Source: Agelaius tricolor
Lineage: Eukaryota > Chordata > Aves > Passeriformes > Icteridae
Direction: 5' to 3'
Assembly: GCA_023055355.1 (NCBI GenBank)
Contig: JALJCS010000002.1
Coordinates: 84,097,001 to 84,161,000, forward strand
DNA: 64,000 nt
The notes below the pieces were generated by a model, which ran no database searches, was not told the origin of the DNA, and saw nothing but the letters and a program-made list of their open reading frames with translations. Below are positions 63,679-64,000 of the stretch, piece after piece. The position numbers and the translations under genes were made by a program. Numbering within the stretch: position 1 is the first letter of the stretch; each line of letters opens with the position of its first letter.

Positions 63679-63705
63679 CTGCATGTCCATTACCAAGCCA
63701 GTTAT
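63679..63705 (-). CDS. DERL1: DERL1 27-nt microexon (residues 111-119)
   Basis: The acceptor ATTTTCCTTCATTGTGCAATGACAG (two adjoining parts of the + strand region 63706-63730, read on the minus strand) precedes ATA ACT GGC TTG GTA ATG GAC ATG CAG, and GTAAGT follows. Translation is ITGLVMDMQ; human has A where V is found here. There is an in-frame TGA two codons upstream of the exon, so the nine codons make sense only as a spliced microexon. It is phase 0 at both ends. It sits within a membrane helix of derlin-1 and continues directly into LLMIPLIM of the next exon. The residues before it are encoded beyond the window. Confidence 0.9.
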
Positions 63706-64000
63706 CTGTCATTGCACAATGAAGGAAAATGCAGAAAAACCTGACAGACTACAGCAATAAAAAGCTTCAGACACACAGAACACATGTGCAAAGATCTTTA
63801 TTATTCAGAATTAATACTACACTGTTATGGGTTAAAATTTCCAATGATCTAGAGATGTACAAACTTTGTTTCAATAACTGCTTTTTGGCAGCCTTTCAGG
63901 TGCCCACCTCAAGTCATTACCCTAAGGGCTGATGGGTGCACTGGCTTTTCCTCCCTGAGGAAACTGGCTAGCTACAGACTCCATCAGTCCTTGCATAAAG
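63706..64000 (-). other. DERL1: DERL1 intron, partial
   Basis: This is noncoding sequence upstream of the microexon. No part of the preceding DERL1 exon (the GRPADYLFM...FNWICIV segment) is found, so exons for residues 1-110 and the promoter lie past 64000. Confidence 0.85.

Noticed and set aside
1..64000. Undescribed multi-gene system, operon or transferred island
   Set aside because: Only two conserved vertebrate genes with introns and ordinary repeats are seen. Nothing indicates foreign or clustered accessory genes.

Overview
This window is vertebrate nuclear DNA, almost certainly from a bird and probably a neoavian or passerine one. It is gene-poor and intron-rich. It carries CR1 LINE tails of the avian type, an avian-type solo LTR and several old MIR SINE relics. 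Its two recognisable genes are ZHX2 and DERL1, neighbours on human 8q24.13 and convergent there as well. Family names and human residue numbers come from memory, not from a search.

Layout. Positions 1-32593 are read as the intron (or leader region) upstream of the ZHX2 coding exon. No CpG island, promoter or confident exon is visible there. It holds MIR relics, one CR1 tail, small tandem repeats and a few clusters of transcription-factor-like sites. The ZHX2 coding exon starts at 32594 behind a good splice acceptor. It contains a 19-codon upstream ORF and then the complete intron-less 834-residue coding sequence (32779-35283, +): two C2H2 zinc fingers and four homeodomains. A splice donor lies 4 nt after the stop. 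A 5.1 kb intron then appears to lead to a noncoding last exon at about 40428-41690, ending at an AATAAA signal.

From about 41.7 to 55.9 kb lies the space between the two convergent 3' ends. It contains most of the recognisable young repeats: two CR1 tails and a rearranged solo LTR with a CR1 tail embedded in it. From 63705 down to about 55.86 kb the minus strand carries the last five coding exons of DERL1 (27, 96, 53, 111 and 139 coding nt) and its 3'UTR. All reading phases join exactly. They encode residues 111-251 in human numbering, ending in the p97-binding GxGxxL tail. The first 110 codons and the promoter lie beyond position 64000.

ZHX2 is a nuclear homeodomain repressor and derlin-1 is an ER membrane component of protein retrotranslocation. 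They share a locus and no obvious pathway. I found no gene cluster, CRISPR array or other new system. The more interesting signals are regulatory or structural: the leader uORF, the donor placed just after the stop with a competing early poly(A) signal, RFX-like X-boxes, paired AP-1 sites, a MIR inside the DERL1 3'UTR, the LTR/CR1 composite, and a change in strand composition between the two genes.
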